Source: Agrobacterium larrymoorei (GTDB lineage Bacteria; Pseudomonadota; Alphaproteobacteria; Rhizobiales; Rhizobiaceae). Taken from it: DNA of 64,000 bases. Made by a program: the position numbers and the translations under genes. This document shows positions 36,112 through 45,659 of the stretch, in pieces (within the stretch, counting starts at the first letter, position 1; every line of letters starts with the position of its first letter). The stretch spans positions 612,001-676,000 of the forward strand of contig NZ_CP039692.1 in NCBI RefSeq assembly GCF_005145045.1, in the 5' to 3' direction. The notes beneath the pieces were generated by a model. It saw nothing but the letters and a program-made list of their open reading frames with translations, made no database searches and was not told the DNA's origin.

Positions 36112-37245
36112 TTACTTGTCGTCCTTCAGGGAGACGAAGTAGCCGGGCTTGTAATCCAGAGGCAGGAAGCGGGCGTGCAGTTCCTTGAAGGTTGCTTCAG
36201 GATCGAGATCCTTGAAGAGATCAGGATGCAGCCACTTGGCAATTTCCTGAATGGCGACGAACTGGTACGGGTTGTTGTAGAACTGGTGCCAGATGGCATG
36301 GACGTTGCCATCCTGAACAGCCTTGACGCCGGTGAAGGCGGGGCGCTTCGTTAGGTCTTCCAGCTTGCGGCGTGCTTCCTTCAGGTCCGCGCCATAGCCA
36401 ACGCCGACCCACTTGCCGCCGGGAACGTAAGCGTCCCACTTGCCGCCCGTAATGATGATCTGATCCGGGTTGGAGGCGATGACCTGCTCAGGATTGACGG
36501 TGCCGAAAGTGCCCGGAATGATATCCTTCGCCATGTTGATGCCACCGGCGATCTCGACCATCTTGCCGAAGTTCTCATTGCCGAAGGACATGCAGCAATC
36601 GTCGGAGTAGCCGCCTGCACGCTCAACGAACACGACCGGCTTCTTCGGATTTTCCTTGGCGAGAACGTCCGTTACGCGCTTGATGCTGTCGGAGCGGAAC
36701 TTGATGAAGTCTTCCGCGACGGTTTCCTTGCCCATCAGCTTGCCCATCAGGCGCATGCTCGGCTCGGTGTTTTCCATCGGCTTTTCACGGAAGTCGACAT
36801 AGACCAGCGGAATGCCGACCTTGCCCAGCTTTTCGATGTAACCGGCTTCTTCGGTCGCGGTCCTGGCATCGATGTTCATCAGAATGACATCGGGCTTCAG
36901 GGCAACGGCCTGTTCGATATCGAATGTGCCGTCCTTCATGCCGCCGAAGGTCGGCAGCTTGGCGATATCCGGGTACTTCGCCAGATAGGCCTGATAGGAT
37001 TCAGGGTCTGCCTTCGGCAGATCATCGCGCCAGCCGACGACGTGCTCGAACGGATTGCTCTTGTCCAGCGCGGCCAGAAAATAGATCTGGCGGCCTTCGC
37101 CCAGAATGACGTGCTTCACAGGCACGTTGACCTCGACATCACGTCCCGTGACGTCTTTGACCGTAACTTTTTCTGCAAAAGCAGGCCAAACGGTGGATAC
37201 CAGAAGGCCCATTGCAAGAACGGCGGATTTGCCTGTAATGCGCAT
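36112..37245 (-). CDS. Iron-type ABC transporter substrate-binding protein (FepB/BtuF fold)
   Basis: Periplasmic receptor of 377 aa. The signal peptide ends PAFAEKVTV near residue 25. The body has the class III binding-protein pattern: VTGRDVEVNVPVKHVIL, ALKPDVILMN, VFVERAGGYSDDCC and NPEQVIASNPDQIIITGG. The paired cysteines in DDCCMSFGNENFGKMVE are unusual and may be structural. It is first in the operon; the divergent intergenic region carries an Irr-box-like motif. A ferric siderophore or heme-related ligand is likely but unproven. Confidence 0.9.
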   Translation of the reverse strand: MRITGKSAVLAMGLLVSTVWPAFAEKVTVKDVTGRDVEVNVPVKHVILGEGRQIYFLAALDKSNPFEHVVGWRDDLPKADPESYQAYLAKYPDIAKLPTFGGMKDGTFDIEQAVALKPDVILMNIDARTATEEAGYIEKLGKVGIPLVYVDFREKPMENTEPSMRLMGKLMGKETVAEDFIKFRSDSIKRVTDVLAKENPKKPVVFVERAGGYSDDCCMSFGNENFGKMVEIAGGINMAKDIIPGTFGTVNPEQVIASNPDQIIITGGKWDAYVPGGKWVGVGYGADLKEARRKLEDLTKRPAFTGVKAVQDGNVHAIWHQFYNNPYQFVAIQEIAKWLHPDLFKDLDPEATFKELHARFLPLDYKPGYFVSLKDDK

Positions 37246-37313
37246 TGAAATAGTTCTCCAACAAAACTTCGGGCGCTTTAAGATTTTATGATTGCGTTCG
37301 TCAAGTTTTATCT

Positions 37314-37330
37314 TTTAGAGACATTCTCAA
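37314..37330. promoter_or_regulatory. Iron control element (Irr box)-like sequence
   Basis: TTTAGAGACATTCTCAA matches 12 of the 14 fixed positions of the rhizobial ICE/Irr consensus TTTAGAA-N3-TTCTAAA. It sits between the divergent importer and methyltransferase genes, 23 bp before the methyltransferase ATG. On the importer side it lies 9 bp upstream of a possible promoter (TTGACG-N17-TTAAAG). Iron regulation of both sides is inferred. Confidence 0.4.
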
Positions 37331-37353
37331 CTACAGTTGCGAGGTTGGTCGGC

Positions 37354-38163
37354 ATGGAAAGTGCAAATAGTTTTGGAAGCAACTTCGGGCTGAAAGACGA
37401 GATCAAGGCCTATTGGTCTGCCCGCGCGGCAACCTTTGATCTTTCGCCCGGCCACGAAATCTTCTCGGAGGAGGAGCGCGCCGCCTGGCACCGGCTGGTG
37501 CTGAAGCATCTGGGCAAGGGCGAGGGTAGACAGGCGCTCGATCTTGCAAGCGGCACCGGCGTCGTGTCTCACCTGATGGACGACCTCGGCTTCCGCGTGA
37601 CCGGTCTCGACTGGGCCGAACCGATGCTGGAACGCGCCAAGGCCAAGGCAAAAAGCCGCAACCGCACTATCACGTTCCGCATGGGCGACGCGGAAAACAC
37701 CATGGAGCCGGATGACACCTATGACGCGGTGATCAACCGCCATCTGGTCTGGACTTTGGTCGATCCGAAAGCCGCTTTCATAGAGTGGCAGCGCGTTCTC
37801 AAACCAGGCGGCAGGCTACTGATCGTCGACGGCGACTTCGTCAATGTCAGCTTCACCGAAAAGCTGTTGAAGGACCTTGCCAACTGGCTGCAGAAACGCG
37901 GCCTATTGAAGGCCGATCCGCTGCATGCGCCTGCCGAAATGATGGCAACGCATAACAGCATCCTCTCCCGCGTCTATTTCTCAAACGGCGCCCGCGCCGA
38001 TGCCGTGGCGGCACTTCTGCGCGAAGTCGGCTTCGAAGACGTCACCATCGATACCGATCTGCGCGAGGTTCACAAAAGCCAGGCAAAAAACTGGAATTTC
38101 CTCAAGGCAGCAGCGCGGGGGATACAGCACCGTTACGCGATCTGTGCGCGCAAGGCTGGGTGA
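37354..38163 (+). CDS. Class I SAM-dependent methyltransferase
   Basis: Cytoplasmic methyltransferase of 269 aa, UbiE/type 11-like. SAM-binding motif I is ALDLASGTGVVSHLMDDLG, acidic motif II is VTGLDWAEPM and a later motif is GRLLIVDGDFV. The start at 37354 (MESANSFGS) has GAGG 9 nt upstream; the in-frame upstream part from 37288 contains the regulatory region. It is divergent from the iron-type importer, a pairing that suggests modification of a siderophore or imported chelate, but no substrate can be read from the sequence. Confidence 0.88.
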   Translation: MESANSFGSNFGLKDEIKAYWSARAATFDLSPGHEIFSEEERAAWHRLVLKHLGKGEGRQALDLASGTGVVSHLMDDLGFRVTGLDWAEPMLERAKAKAKSRNRTITFRMGDAENTMEPDDTYDAVINRHLVWTLVDPKAAFIEWQRVLKPGGRLLIVDGDFVNVSFTEKLLKDLANWLQKRGLLKADPLHAPAEMMATHNSILSRVYFSNGARADAVAALLREVGFEDVTIDTDLREVHKSQAKNWNFLKAAARGIQHRYAICARKAG

Positions 38164-38277
38164 GATACCACTCGCCTCTCTTGCCGAGCGGTGTGCTCTA
38201 TTCCTACGCTGAGTTTGCTTAGCATAGGCGTGATGAAGCTTGCTCTAAATTTGAATTGCTGCCTGTATCCGCCCCCC

Positions 38278-39354
<1,077 letters not shown>

Positions 39355-39375
39355 GCTGTTCCTCCCGTCCCGCGC

Positions 39376-40443
39376 TTAAGGCCGCCAGGTCATGTATTTT
39401 GGATGACCCTTCGTAATGGGAAGGGCAACATCCGAATTCGTATCGTTGGAATGGTAGATCGCTGCCAGCAATTCCAAAGAGCGGTGCGCATCCGCACTGG
39501 TCACGGGCGGCTTCTCGCCTTTTTCCAGCGCGTGGTAGAAGGCTTCCATCTGCCCGTTGAAGCGACGGCCAATCGGCGGCATGTCCTTTAGAAGTTCATC
39601 GATCTGCCTGCCGATCTCTTCATTGGCGGGAAGAATGCGCCACGGACCATCACCCGGCGAATAGGCTGAATGATTGCTCTCGAAGGTGACGTTTTCGAAG
39701 GCCAGATGCAGCCTGCTGATCTCCTCCTGCGCGCCGAGCGTAGCCGTTGCGGAAACCACCGCGCCGCTTTTCAGCAACAGGCTGGCAGAGACGCAATCTT
39801 CCACTTCGATGGCGTTCACCCGCGTCGTCGCACGGGCAAAAACGCGGTCGGTAGGGCCCATCAGATAGTTCAGCATATCGTGCAGGTGAATGGCGTGCGT
39901 CATGAGAACGCCGCCCAGTTCCGTTGCCCAGCGTCCTCGCCATGGGTTGTCGTAGTAATCCGCGCCGCGCTTCCAGAAGGTTTCGGCAGTGCCTGCGTAG
40001 GGCTTCCCGGCAATGCCGCTTTCGATGATGCGGCGCGCGCGCTCCACGCCATCGCCGTAACGATACTGGAAAATGGGCATCAGCACGCCCTTGGCGGATT
40101 TCTCCGCTTCCATCACCTCGTCCACTTCGGCGAGCGAACCGGTGAGTGGTTTTTCGCAGACGACGTGTTTGCCTGCGGCCAGTGCCTGAAGAATGAGCTT
40201 GGTGTGAATGGCAGGCGGGGTGCAGATATCGATGATGTCGATATCCTCCATCGCCATCAGCTCATCCGACGACGTGATACGCCCTTTGATGCCGAACTCA
40301 TCCGCAACGGCGTTCAGACGCTCTTCATTGAGATCGCAGAGAACCGCGACCTCGAACTTGTCGCCATGCGGCACATAGCCCTCTTCGAGATGGGACTTGC
40401 CGATGCCGCAACCGATGATGCCAACCCTGTAACGCTTAGCCAT
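39376..40443 (-). CDS. Gfo/Idh/MocA family oxidoreductase
   Basis: NAD(P)-dependent sugar dehydrogenase-like enzyme, 355 aa. The Rossmann motif is VGIIGCGIGKSHL, the family lysine lies in VVCEKPLTGS, and the C-terminal domain has GGVLMTHAIHLHDML with the active-site His. It overlaps the neighbouring oxidoreductase gene by 8 bp. Two adjacent, non-identical members suggest sequential or heteromeric redox steps on one sugar. Confidence 0.92.
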   Translation of the reverse strand: MAKRYRVGIIGCGIGKSHLEEGYVPHGDKFEVAVLCDLNEERLNAVADEFGIKGRITSSDELMAMEDIDIIDICTPPAIHTKLILQALAAGKHVVCEKPLTGSLAEVDEVMEAEKSAKGVLMPIFQYRYGDGVERARRIIESGIAGKPYAGTAETFWKRGADYYDNPWRGRWATELGGVLMTHAIHLHDMLNYLMGPTDRVFARATTRVNAIEVEDCVSASLLLKSGAVVSATATLGAQEEISRLHLAFENVTFESNHSAYSPGDGPWRILPANEEIGRQIDELLKDMPPIGRRFNGQMEAFYHALEKGEKPPVTSADAHRSLELLAAIYHSNDTNSDVALPITKGHPKYMTWRP

Positions 40444-41449
40444 TTTGCTTGCTCTCTGCCAGTTTCTGCGCGTTCAACGCCAGTTCCATTGCCGCAAAGC
40501 ACCGCGCCTGCGGCATGGCCGTTTCGGTGCGGTTGCGAATATCGTCCAGCAACTGCGGGCCGTAGGGCAGCGCCACGCTCGAGCAATCGATATGCTGCAT
40601 GCCCTTTTTATCGGTGAGGAAAAGGTGCTCGCCGCCCGGTCGCCCGGCAACATCGACATATTTGCGGAGTTCTATCGTGCCTTCCGTGCCCGTGATGAAC
40701 AGGCGTCCGTCGCCCCATGTCGGCAGGCCATCCGGCGTGAACCAGTCCACGCGAATGTAACCATCGGCGTCCTTTGTCGATAGGTTGATGTCGCCGCTAT
40801 CCTGCAGGCCGGGCCATTGGGGATGGGCGCGATTGGCGACGGTGGCCGAACGGACCGTTGCTTCTTGTGCGCCGGTGAAGAACAGAAACTGTTCGCATTG
40901 ATGAGAAGCGATATCGGTGAGGATGCCGCCGAAGCGCTCGCGCTTGAAGAACCAGTCAGCGCGTGTGGACGCACGCAGGCGGTGCGGGCCGAGACCCACG
41001 GTGGAGACGACCTTGCCAATCGCGCCAGCGGCGACGAGCTCTCCCGCCTTGACGGTGGAGCGGGTTTCGAAATGCTCCGAATACATGATCGAATAGATAC
41101 GACCGGTTTCAGCCTGAACCTTTTTGACTTCGGCGAGCTGCTCAAGGGTAATCATGCCCGGCTTGTCGGTCATGACATCCTTTCCGGCACGCATCGCCTC
41201 GATGGCGATGGCGGAGCGGTCTCCGGGTATTGCAGCCGTGACGATGAGATCGATGCTGTCGTCTTCCAGAAAGCGGCGCTTGTCATCCACACGCGGGGCG
41301 GAGGAGAATTTTTCGCCATAGGCTTTGGATAGATCGTCCTCCACCGCGTAGAAGCCGGCGAATTCCGCACCTGCATTCAGTAGGCAGTTGGTTTGACCGT
41401 AAATATGGTCGTGATTGATACCGATAGTCGCAAATCGAATGGGTTTCAT
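40436..41449 (-). CDS. Gfo/Idh/MocA family oxidoreductase
   Basis: Second oxidoreductase of the leftward operon, 337 aa. The N-terminus (RFATIGINHDHIYGQTN) departs from the usual GxGxxG, reading GINHDH. The family lysine is in VMTDKPGMITL, and GGILTDIASHQCEQFLFF holds the active-site His. This atypical nucleotide-binding loop is shared by a subset of the family. It overlaps the next gene by 8 bp and follows the permease by 19 bp. Confidence 0.88.
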   Translation of the reverse strand: MKPIRFATIGINHDHIYGQTNCLLNAGAEFAGFYAVEDDLSKAYGEKFSSAPRVDDKRRFLEDDSIDLIVTAAIPGDRSAIAIEAMRAGKDVMTDKPGMITLEQLAEVKKVQAETGRIYSIMYSEHFETRSTVKAGELVAAGAIGKVVSTVGLGPHRLRASTRADWFFKRERFGGILTDIASHQCEQFLFFTGAQEATVRSATVANRAHPQWPGLQDSGDINLSTKDADGYIRVDWFTPDGLPTWGDGRLFITGTEGTIELRKYVDVAGRPGGEHLFLTDKKGMQHIDCSSVALPYGPQLLDDIRNRTETAMPQARCFAAMELALNAQKLAESKQNG

Positions 41450-41468
41450 ATCATGTGCCTTGGGCGGT

Positions 41469-42344
41469 TCAGCGTTTCATGCCGGTGGTGGCGATGCCTT
41501 CGATGAGAAGACGCTGGAAGAAGAGGAAGAACAGGAAGACCGGCACCAGCGAGAGGTTGGACATGGCAAATAGCGAGGTCCAATCGGAACTGCCGGTGGA
41601 GTCCACGAAGGAACGAAGGCCTAGCTGCACCGTGTAGGTGTTGATGTCGTTCAGGTAGATCAGCGGACCGAAGAAATCGTCCCATGTCCAGATGAATGAG
41701 AAGATGGCAGCCGTTGCCAGAACCGGCATGGAAAGCGGCAGCATGATCTTCCAGTAGATGCGGAACGGGCTGCACCCATCCATCACCGCCGCCTCATCGA
41801 GTTCACGCGGAATACCGCGGAAGAACTGCACCATGAGGAAGATGAAGAAGGCGTCGGTCGCGAGATATTTCGGCACGATCAGCGGCAGCGAGGTGTTCAC
41901 CCAGCCCATTTCCAGAAACAGGATATATTGCGGGATGAGCACGACGTGATAGGGCAGCATCAACGTGCCGAGCATCAGCGCGAACCAGAAGTTTCGCCCG
42001 CCGAACCGAAGCCGGGCAAAGGCAAAGGCCGCAAGCGAACAGCCGACCACGTTGCCGATGGTTGCCAGAATGGCGATGAAGAAGGAATTCCAGAAGAATT
42101 TGCCGAACGAGACCTGAAGTCCGGTCCAGCCGCGAACATAGCCGCCGAAATCGAAGGCAGACGGGATGAGCGAGGATGAGCCGAAAAGCTCATCCTGCGG
42201 GCGGAACGAGCCCGAGATCATCCAGAGGATAGGATACATCATCGCAAAGGATGCGGCGATGAGGACAGTGTGCAGCGCGATGGATTTCCATAGAGGGCGC
42301 TGGACCTCCTGTCCCGGACGGGGAGCGGTAACGGCGTCAGTCAT
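41469..42344 (-). CDS. Sugar ABC transporter permease (MalG type)
   Basis: CUT1 permease of 291 aa with six helices. The EAA loop reads LDEAAVMDGCSPFRIYWKIM, followed by LPLSMPVLATAAIFSFIWTW, and the protein ends RLLIEGIATTGMKR, the usual MalG-like tail. It overlaps the first permease gene by 8 bp. Confidence 0.94.
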   Translation of the reverse strand: MTDAVTAPRPGQEVQRPLWKSIALHTVLIAASFAMMYPILWMISGSFRPQDELFGSSSLIPSAFDFGGYVRGWTGLQVSFGKFFWNSFFIAILATIGNVVGCSLAAFAFARLRFGGRNFWFALMLGTLMLPYHVVLIPQYILFLEMGWVNTSLPLIVPKYLATDAFFIFLMVQFFRGIPRELDEAAVMDGCSPFRIYWKIMLPLSMPVLATAAIFSFIWTWDDFFGPLIYLNDINTYTVQLGLRSFVDSTGSSDWTSLFAMSNLSLVPVFLFFLFFQRLLIEGIATTGMKR

Positions 42345-43290
42345 CGTAATGCACCCAATAACGCGCGCTCAGGAACGAGAAGGCCGTGAAGATCGAGATG
42401 ATGATAACGAGAATCCAGGCCAGAGCGGATGCGTACCCCATGCGGAAGAAACCGAAGGCTTCCTGATAAAGATAGAGCGTGTAGAACAGCGTCGAATTGA
42501 TCGGGCCGCCGGAGCCTTCGGAGATGATGAAGGCAGGCGTGAAAGCCTTGAAGGCATCGATGGTCTGGATCACCGCATTGAAGAAGATGACCGGTGTCAA
42601 AAGCGGCAGTGTGATGCGGAAGAACTGACGCATCTTGCCCGCGCCGTCCATTTCGGCGGCTTCATACATATCCTGAGGGATTTGGCGCAGGCCCGCGAGG
42701 AAGATGATCATGGGCGAACCGAACTGCCAGACGGACAGGATGACCAGCGTATAGATCGAGTAATCCGGGTTCGATATCCAGCTTGGGCCTTCGAAGCCGA
42801 AGAGCTGCCACAGGAGCATGTTGACGAGGCCATCTGAGGCGAAAAGCTGGCGCCACAACACGGCGATGGCAACGCTCGATCCGAGCAGCGACGGCAGGTA
42901 GAAGACGGCGCGGTAAAGCGTCAGGCCCTTCATGCCGCGATTGAACATCATGGCCACCATCAGCGCGAAGATGAGCTTCAGCGGCACGGACAGCAGCACA
43001 TAGGTAAAGGTGACCTGCATGGCCGCCGCGAATTTCGGATCAGCCGTGGCGATGCGCACATAATTGGACGCACCGACCCAGTCGGGGGATTGAATGAGAT
43101 CGTAATTGGTAAAGGAGAGATAGAGCGAGGCGAGCGCCGGGCCGAGTGTCAGGCCGAAAAAGCCGATCAGCCACGGGAGCAGAAATACGTAGGCGTGGAA
43201 GTTCCGGTCGAAAACCCGGCGCAGCACGCCCTGTTTGGGGAGAGCCGCATCGCGGCTCTCTTCTGCAAGAGTATCGGAGCGGAAAGCCAT
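42337..43290 (-). CDS. Sugar ABC transporter permease (MalF type)
   Basis: First CUT1 permease, 317 aa, six helices after a cytoplasmic N-terminal tail. The EAA loop is YEAAEMDGAGKMRQFFRITL. Family features such as YLSFTNYDL occur early in the protein. It lies 6 bp after the binding-protein gene. Confidence 0.94.
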   Translation of the reverse strand: MAFRSDTLAEESRDAALPKQGVLRRVFDRNFHAYVFLLPWLIGFFGLTLGPALASLYLSFTNYDLIQSPDWVGASNYVRIATADPKFAAAMQVTFTYVLLSVPLKLIFALMVAMMFNRGMKGLTLYRAVFYLPSLLGSSVAIAVLWRQLFASDGLVNMLLWQLFGFEGPSWISNPDYSIYTLVILSVWQFGSPMIIFLAGLRQIPQDMYEAAEMDGAGKMRQFFRITLPLLTPVIFFNAVIQTIDAFKAFTPAFIISEGSGGPINSTLFYTLYLYQEAFGFFRMGYASALAWILVIIISIFTAFSFLSARYWVHYDD

Positions 43291-43296
43291 AGGCTT

Positions 43297-44586
43297 TTAC
43301 TTCCGCTTGAGGACTGTTTGAGCTTCGGTGACGAGACGTTCACCGCCCTGCTCCGGCTTGATGCGACCGAAGGCCACTTCTTCCGCCGTGCGCTTCAGCA
43401 CGAAGGCAAACTCACCGGCGCCCGGAGGCGGGGCAGGCGGCAGAGGACCGACGCCCGGCGTGACCTCGGCAATATATTCCACCATGGCCTTGCTGACATC
43501 GTTCAGCTTCGGGCTTAGCTGGTTACGCATGGATTCCGAGGCCGGAACGCCGCGTTCAACACCTAGAATATCCACACCCTCGGGCACGGCGACGAGGAAG
43601 TTGATGAAATCCACCGCTGCAGCCACATTGGCGCTGCCACCGGAGACGCTCATCAACATGGATGGCTTCAGGTAATGGCCGGATGGTGAGTCCTTCGATA
43701 TCTTTGGATAGGAGGTAATCGCCAGCTTGGCCTTGTTGACCGCCTGATAGCCCACGAACTGGTTGGAGTGGGCAAAAGCGGTTGCGGCCTTGCCAGTCGT
43801 CAGTGCGTTGCTTTCGATGTTGAGCTGGTCGAGTGCCTGAATATCGGCTGGAACGCAGGCCTTCGCCTCACGCATATCGTGCCACATGGTGAACCAGTCG
43901 GTCGCATCCTTGGCCGTGTAACCCAAGGCACCGTCTTCGCTGAAGAGAGCCTTGTTCTGCTGGCGCAGCCAGTTTTCGAAGCTTGGCTCCACACCACTGG
44001 CATCAGCCGTGGCGTAGTAACCGGGCTTGGATTTGTTCTTGCCGAATTCGGTCGCGTTCTTGGCGAACTCTTCCCAGGTCTGGCCAGCGGCTGGAGCCTT
44101 GGCGCCGGTCTTTTCCCAGGCGGCGGCATCGTAGAAGACGGCACTCGAATTCACGCCGAGATTGATGCCGTAGAGCTTGCCGTCGACGCGACCGGAATCG
44201 ATGTTCGGCGCACCGAAATCATCGATCTTCAGCGACTTGCCCAGATATTCATCGAGAGGGGCGAGCGCGCCGCGTCGCGCATATTCGAAGATATAGCGAT
44301 AATCCATCTGGATCAGATCCGGCGCGTTGCGCCCGGCGACCTGCGTTGCAAGGCGTGGCCAGTAATCCGACCAACCGGCAAACTCGCCAGCAATATCGAT
44401 ATCCGGCTTGACCTGCTTATAAGCGGCAAGCGCCTTGTTGGTGCGGTCAGCACGCTCCTGAGAGCCCCACCACAGCAGGCGAAGCCGTGCTGCCTGAGCG
44501 AATGCGGAGCCTCCCCCCAATGTAGCGAGTGAAAAAGCGGCCAGACCCGCGGTGAGCACAGCACGCCTTTGAAGCATCACGGACAT
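43297..44586 (-). CDS. Sugar ABC transporter substrate-binding protein
   Basis: Periplasmic family-1 receptor, 429 aa. The signal peptide has a twin-arginine-like n-region (LQRRAVLTAGLAAFSLATLG) and cleavage near AFAQAARL. The mature region starts LRLLWWGSQERADRTNKAL, typical of CUT1 receptors. ATG 44586 has GGAGGAG 7 nt upstream. It heads the leftward operon (receptor, two permeases, two oxidoreductases, ATPase). An oligosaccharide or glycoside ligand is likely. Confidence 0.93.
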   Translation of the reverse strand: MSVMLQRRAVLTAGLAAFSLATLGGGSAFAQAARLRLLWWGSQERADRTNKALAAYKQVKPDIDIAGEFAGWSDYWPRLATQVAGRNAPDLIQMDYRYIFEYARRGALAPLDEYLGKSLKIDDFGAPNIDSGRVDGKLYGINLGVNSSAVFYDAAAWEKTGAKAPAAGQTWEEFAKNATEFGKNKSKPGYYATADASGVEPSFENWLRQQNKALFSEDGALGYTAKDATDWFTMWHDMREAKACVPADIQALDQLNIESNALTTGKAATAFAHSNQFVGYQAVNKAKLAITSYPKISKDSPSGHYLKPSMLMSVSGGSANVAAAVDFINFLVAVPEGVDILGVERGVPASESMRNQLSPKLNDVSKAMVEYIAEVTPGVGPLPPAPPPGAGEFAFVLKRTAEEVAFGRIKPEQGGERLVTEAQTVLKRK

Positions 44587-44649
44587 TGGCAACTCCTCCC
44601 TAATTGAATGCCAAATTGATGATGGTGGTAAACGACACTTGCCGTTTTA

Positions 44650-44693
44650 TAACTAATTGGTTACATGGGATCATTGATCGCCACCATTGTCAA
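44650..44693 (-). promoter_or_regulatory. Leftward promoter with TetR-type operator
   Basis: On the minus strand TTGACA (44693-44688) is followed after exactly 24 nt by the imperfect palindrome TAACCAATTAGTTA (44663-44650). The operator lies 63 bp before the sugar-receptor gene. The same arrangement recurs at 45553. A plausible -10 hexamer is not obvious. The site also covers the leader of the divergent tetR gene, which allows autoregulation. Confidence 0.6.
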
Positions 44694-44706
44694 GCGGCCT
44701 TTAGCG

Positions 44707-45411
44707 ATGAACGATACAAGCAAGAACGAGACTGTGGACACAGGCGCGGCGGCAGAAGAAAAGCCGACGACGACACGCAAGCGAAGCTCTGTCCAGTCAC
44801 GAAATCCGGAGCGCACCCGTGCCGCAATCCTTGAGGCTGCGCGCCGCGAGGTGGCGGCCAAGGGGCTGGCCGGTGCGCGTATCGACGTGGTGGCCCGTCG
44901 CGCCGGCACCAACAAGCGGATGATCTATCACTACTTCGGAGACAAGGACGCGCTCTATCTGGCCGTGCTGGAAGATGCCTATCGCCATATCAGAAACGCG
45001 GAACACAGGCTGGACCTTGCCCGCAAACAGCCCGTGGAAGGCCTGCGGGAACTGGCGCTGTTTACTTGGCACTATTTCCTCGATCACCCGGAATTTCTGA
45101 GCATTCTGGCGACCGAAAACCTCAATCAAGCCAGATATTTGCGGCAATCTCAATCGATACCGGAAATGCACTCGAACTTCATCTCGGAACTGGAAGGCGT
45201 GCTTCGACGCGGCGAAACGACGGGGGATTTTCGTGCGGACCTCGATGCGGTGGATGTCTATCTGACGATCGCGTCGCTTGGATTTTTCTATCTCTCCAAC
45301 CGCTACACGCTCTCCACCATCTTCCAGCGGGATCTTGCGGCACCGGCTGAACTTGAGCGCTGGGGCCAGCACATCGTCAACACGGTGATTGCTGCACTGC
45401 GGCCACTTTAA
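44707..45411 (+). CDS. TetR-family transcriptional regulator
   Basis: Repressor of 234 aa. A basic leader precedes the helix-turn-helix (RTRAAILEAARREVAAKGL, VVARRAGTNKRMIYHYFGDK), and a helical ligand-binding domain follows. I prefer ATG 44707 (MNDTSKNE) because the earlier in-frame ATG at 44665 directly abuts the operator and includes the leftward TTGACA, but its ribosome-binding site is weak. It sits between the two arms of the sugar locus, each with a matching palindrome, so it probably represses both until the substrate or a metabolite binds. Confidence 0.9.
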   Translation: MNDTSKNETVDTGAAAEEKPTTTRKRSSVQSRNPERTRAAILEAARREVAAKGLAGARIDVVARRAGTNKRMIYHYFGDKDALYLAVLEDAYRHIRNAEHRLDLARKQPVEGLRELALFTWHYFLDHPEFLSILATENLNQARYLRQSQSIPEMHSNFISELEGVLRRGETTGDFRADLDAVDVYLTIASLGFFYLSNRYTLSTIFQRDLAAPAELERWGQHIVNTVIAALRPL

Positions 45412-45552
45412 GCACCCCGTTCCTATTTCATCAACAAGAACAAGCATTCGAGCATTCGCAAGTGCGAAAGCAATCGACGTCGCGCGCCGAAGGCTTTCGC
45501 TCGGTACGAGATAAGCGAAAAATTCCCCATGCTTTTCTGGCTCAAAATCTCC

Positions 45553-45596
45553 TTGACAGAATTGCGATTTCGCGACCACAAATAACCAAACGGTTA
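45553..45596 (+). promoter_or_regulatory. Rightward promoter with TetR-type operator
   Basis: TTGACA (45553-45558), 24 nt, then TAACCAAACGGTTA (45583-45596), 64 bp before the oxidoreductase ATG at 45660. The palindrome is identical at 11 of 14 positions to the one at 44650-44663 in the same orientation relative to TTGACA. The 248-bp gap from 45412 holds no gene. Confidence 0.6.
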
Positions 45597-45659
45597 CAAA
45601 TGACCGACGGACATGAAGAGCGCCTGCACGGGAGATAGGCGCTATTGGGAGGATTTTTC

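Noticed and set aside
37291..37305. RirA-type IRO box (TGA-N9-TCA)
   Set aside because: Spacing is one base short of the published TGA-N10-TCA pattern, so it was not called.
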